Assembly: GCA_022579005.1 (NCBI GenBank)
Contig: MU401518.1
Location: 1 to 64,000, forward strand
Reading direction: 5' to 3'
Length of the DNA stretch: 64,000 nt
DNA from: Poronia punctata
Lineage: Eukaryota; Ascomycota; Sordariomycetes; Xylariales; Xylariaceae
The translations under genes were made by a program, and so were the position numbers. Shown here piece by piece: positions 60,412 to 64,000 of the stretch. Position 1 is the stretch's first letter. Every line of letters starts with the position of its first letter. The notes under the pieces are model-generated. The model searched no databases. It saw only the letters and a program-made list of their open reading frames with translations, and was not told where the DNA came from.

Positions 60412-61938
60412 GGGGGAGGGGCATGAACGTGTTGCGTCTTGGTTTGCTCGGCAGGAGTTGGACACTCGCTTCTACATTGGGCGCCAAGCAATGTTGGCCT
60501 TTGGCGTCCTACCACCAAGGTCGAGGTTGAAATGCGACAAGCAAACCAGTACATCCAGGCCATAACATGCGGCGCAAACTGGGTAGACCTAAAAGTGCGT
60601 TTTCGTTGCGTCTGCGTCTCCAGGAAAAGGAGAAGAGGGGGGGGAGTGCAATTACTTTTATTCATGCATACTTAGAGGTCTATAGCGAGCGGAAAGGCAT
60701 GCCTGTCCTATTAACTCGCTAATTATTTCTATTTCTTTTTGGAGCTGTGTTTTATTTTCCTTGGGGGTTTGTTTCTGGAATGCGCTGATTTGTCCTTTTA
60801 TTTGCTTTCCATCTCATGAAGCTTACGATGCTATGCCTTACTTAAACAATCACATTTCTGCACGACTCTACATATAAGCATTACATCAGGGGAGGGAAGG
60901 GGGGGAGAAGTTGGCCTCACGGAGATAGAAAGCTATGAATCTATGCTACATGAAAACGGATAGGGCTTAAAAGTAGGATAGGACGGCGTCTCGCGAGACG
61001 GGCTCTTTGCAACCCGCCTATTTACGACAATTTTATCTTTTATCTGCTCGCCTACTTGCCTGTCTTGGTCCCGCGCGTTACCTACTTCCTACTCTACTTT
61101 AATAGTCCCCTGTACAATAAATGGAGGAACGAAATGAGGACTTGCTGTACCAATGTGTCGGGCCAGACAGATCTGTGTTCAAGGCCAGTGACTCAATTAT
61201 ATTGACTTCTTCCGTCTTTTAAACCTCGCAAGGTGCAAATATAGATAGATTTACGATAGATAAAAATCACTAGCTGGTTGACTTCCTCACTCTCGTTTTA
61301 ACTTTCTTGAATTGGAAATGGTAGCAAGTAAAATCTATCCGCTCATGGGATATAAGGCCTAACTGGCCGTACCATGTCTAAACACCAACGCCGACTGTTG
61401 CAATATCCCATTAACGCCATGCTTTTAAGTGATGTTACATTCGAGAATGGCTTCGCCCCCCTTCACGAATATTGGCCCAGATATAACCACCAATGCAATT
61501 CCCATGGTGATATACTGGGAGTCCAAAGGGCCGGCCAAGCTCACAATTTGGATCGGAGAGACACATAATACAATCCTTGCACAGCGTATTCCGAGTCTCG
61601 ATTCTGATGATATACAGGAACGCAACAGGATGTCTTTGACCTGCTCCGGATGAGTCAAGCGGTCTGATCGGCCCCTGCGTACTCTGCGTTTTCCGTTTCT
61701 ATGACTCAGAAGATATAGAAGGCGTGGTGAAACCCGCGATTCCATGTGTCTGCCCGTGCTCTCTTGGTGCCGATGTAGTTGTTTTGTCATCGTATCACTC
61801 GCAGGCGGAACACAGAGCACGACATATAAACGAGAGGTTGTATTTGCCGTCAAAGCGGCCGTTTTCATTAGGACATTGTCCGGACGTGCGGTGCGTAAAC
61901 CATCTACCGCTCGAACAAAGATAGTAGGCCGTTTTTTA
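60412..61938. other. Intergenic gap between convergent genes
   Basis: 1.5 kb containing the 3' UTRs of the Ser/Pro-rich gene (+) and U1-C (-). No gene recognised. G-rich runs lie near 60,637 and 60,891. Confidence 0.55.
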
Positions 61939-62777
61939 TTAACGTCCTTGATGACCTGGCGGGCCACCAGCCGGCGGAGGGAACCCACCAGCGCCAGGAG
62001 GTGTCGGGCCACCTGGGAATCCTTGCGCGCCCGGCAGCGGCATACCGGGGAAGGGGAAAGGGGGGGCACCGGCGCCACCGGGAGGCGGGAACGGAAGGCC
62101 GCCCGGAAGGCCGCCTGGAGGTGGGAACGGTAAACCGCCGGGTACGGGAAATGGTGGGAGACCACCACGACCGGCTCCTGCTTGTCCAGGCGGTGCTATG
62201 GAGGAAAAAAGGCTACGTTAGCGCATTGATCACCACGAGAATGGAATCATCGCAGAGTGTCATCTTAGACAACATAAAGGAGCCGAGCGGGAGTTTGACT
62301 TACGCGGCATTCCCGGTGGGAAGGGGCCGGGAGGAAGCATAGGGGGCGCGCCAGGCATTCCGGGAAAGGGTGGCGGGGCCATGCCGGCGGGGAAGTTGAA
62401 AGGCGGAGGAAAGGCGCCGGGCGCACCGCCAGCAGCATGAGCACCGGGTTGGTTCTGTGGAAGCATGGGGTTGGCGTGGGCCTGGCCTTCGGCGGCGTAC
62501 GACGATGTGATGCTATCGATAACGGACTGGGCCTTCTCGTGACCGATTTGCTGGTAGTAGTCTACGACGTTGCGCAGGTGGTTTCGGCCGCTGTTGTGCG
62601 CCTTGCGCACGCTCATCGAGTCGTGCGTGAGGTACACATCGCAGTAGTCGCAGAAAACTATGGAAGATGGTGGTTAGCAGCCTGGTCGTGCCATGGCGGA
62701 AGGTGGGAAATGCGCAAAGAAAGATTAAGCAGATAATTCGTCGCATGCATGGAAGCCGGGCGCTTACATTTCGGCAT
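61939..62777 (-). CDS. YHC1: U1 small nuclear ribonucleoprotein C (U1-C)
   Basis: A U1 snRNP subunit that stabilises pairing of U1 snRNA with the 5' splice site. Three exons: 62768-62777 (10 nt), 62304-62657, 61939-62195, giving 206 residues. The tiny first exon encodes MPK plus one base and splices to [14 protein letters not shown]. The C2H2 zinc finger of the family is complete: C6, C9, H24, H30. The conserved [15 protein letters not shown] helix follows. The C-terminal two thirds is Pro/Gly/Phe/Met-rich, as is typical for fungal U1-C. Length fits the family. The stop is a tandem TAA TAA. Introns are 110 and 108 nt with GTAAGC and GTAAGT donors. Confidence 0.95.
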
Positions 62778-63054
62778 TTTGAGTTAAATATCGTGGTCTC
62801 GTAGTCTCTTTAACGCATGGATTAGGTGTATGCGTATCGCTGAGCTGTAATGAATCTGATGGACCTGGTTTCCTGGAATCGATAGCTCAATAGACTCTAG
62901 AGAGACGCGCCACGAAGATTGCTGGACGTCGGTACAGGATAGAGCACGTGATCCCCTAAAGTACTGGGGTACTTATCACATACCCATGCCCTTGCCTGCC
63001 GTAGGGCGCTAGAATTCAAGCTAGCTGCTGCCAAACGTCTTGACTGGCAAGCTA

Positions 63055-64000
63055 AGTCAATCACCCCACTCACAAATCACCTTAAAATTCACCTTTAAAA
63101 TTATAAGTATTACACTTTAAAGCTAATTATCTTAACAACTACAATTTTGTTTAATTTGCTATTTTTATACCTAAATTATTATATAATCCTAAATTAGGCA
63201 ATATACTTTAATAAGTAGATTTTCTTTATTATTTAGTGCATTTTTAGCCTTGTTTATAGTAAGTGCTATAATAAAGACTAAAAGATCGCGTTTTATAGTA
63301 ATAACGTTTTAAGTATTAATAAATAGGCTATTTAAATTTAAATAAACCTTATAGCGTTTTTTAACTTTTACTTTTTTTAACTAAGCTTTTAATTTATTAA
63401 TTTAAACTTTTAATGCTATGTTTTTTATGTTAATATTATTAAATTTTTTAGTAACCTTTTTTGCTAAAAAGTAACTTATAAAGCAATTTAGCTTTAATAA
63501 GCTAGCTTTTATAATTTTAATACCTAGCTTTAAGTTTTTTAAAAACTTAAAAGTAGCAATTATAGCTATTAAAAAAATATTTATAAAATGAAGTATTTTA
63601 GTGCATAGTAATAGATTTTATAGCAAAGTTTAAGTTTTAATATTAGCTTTTATACTTTTTAGCTTGCTACTTTATATTAGCTATAAACTTAATAGCTTAT
63701 ACTTATTTTAAAAGTATATTTTAGTAGCTAAAAAGCTAGCTTTAACGTTTTTTAGCATAAAAGCTTTTTTTTAAGCTTAATAAAAAGCTTTTAAAAAATT
63801 TTGCTTGCTAAAGTAAAATTTATAGCGCTAAGTATATATTTTTATTAAAAGCTTTTAATACTAGCGTTTAATAACTAAAAAAAACTTAAATTATATAGCT
63901 AAAATATATAAAATAAGTATAAAAGTAAAAATATTAAATAAATTTAGTTTTAAAAGCATTTTTTTATAAATTTTAAAGTAGTATAGCTATTATAGCTATT
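63055..64000. mobile_element. Left end of an AT-rich decayed element, Fot1/pogo-like (truncated by window)
   Basis: Composition turns AT-rich abruptly after a TA dinucleotide (63053-63054), with the junction AGTCAATCACCCCACTCACA. From memory, Fot1-type fungal pogo transposons begin AGTCAAGCACCC and insert at TA; the resemblance is strong over the first 12 bases. The interior shows the same depleted C/G contexts as the block at 32-43 kb and no intact frame. The other end lies outside the window, so size and family are unconfirmed. Confidence 0.5.

Noticed and set aside
1..64000. CRISPR arrays, operons, ribosome binding sites, bacterial insertion sequences
   Set aside because: The window is eukaryotic nuclear DNA; no regularly spaced direct repeats of CRISPR type were seen.

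Overview
The window is nuclear DNA of a filamentous ascomycete (Pezizomycotina, most likely a Sordariomycete). The evidence is: short introns (mostly 51-140 nt) with GTRNGT-type donors, CTAAC/CTGAC-type branch points and YAG acceptors; recognisable fungal proteins (C2-domain phosphatidylserine decarboxylase, Mit1-type CHD remodeller, TinC/ADIP-like coiled coil, U1-C, mitochondrial MRM1 methyltransferase, GPI-anchored wall proteins); and AT-rich blocks whose repeats have decayed by transitions only, as repeat-induced point mutation (RIP) does. The species was not identified.

Layout. 1-6,118: no gene seen. 6,119-16,168: F-box/TPR/LRR protein (+), ADIP/TinC-like coiled coil (-) and a five-exon PSD2-type phosphatidylserine decarboxylase (-). 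16,169-19,813: gene-free. 19,814-32,045: CCCH zinc-finger protein (-), a four-exon Mit1/CHD3-like remodeller of about 1,720 residues (-), and MRM1 (+), which is divergent from the remodeller. 32,330-43,382: an 11-kb very AT-rich block. 43,383-48,107: two convergent secreted, GPI-anchored-type surface proteins. 51,140-52,715: a seven-exon agmatinase-family enzyme with a signal peptide (-). 57,106-60,411: a 1,101-residue low-complexity protein of unknown role (+). 61,939-62,777: U1-C (-). From 63,055 to the window end a second AT-rich block begins.

The AT-rich block has a readable nested structure. Its outer ends are inverted copies of GGGCGTGTTYGGCA flanked by TTA, which fits a PIF/Harbinger-type DNA transposon of about 3.4 kb. 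Inside is a 7,656-bp LTR element with two 412-bp LTRs, an ATAAA target duplication and plus-strand Ty1/copia reverse transcriptase and RNase H remnants. Every LTR difference I compared by eye is a transition. The cytosines that survive in the block lie almost only after A or G, a context not expected from CpA-targeted RIP alone. The second block starts at a TA with an end resembling the Fot1/pogo family.

The host genes are mostly housekeeping (lipid synthesis, chromatin, mitochondrial rRNA modification, splicing, ubiquitin ligase) and form no visible cluster. The two surface-protein genes sit on the right flank of the AT-rich block. Exon models were derived by hand from reading frame and splice signals. 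No homology search or transcript data were available.
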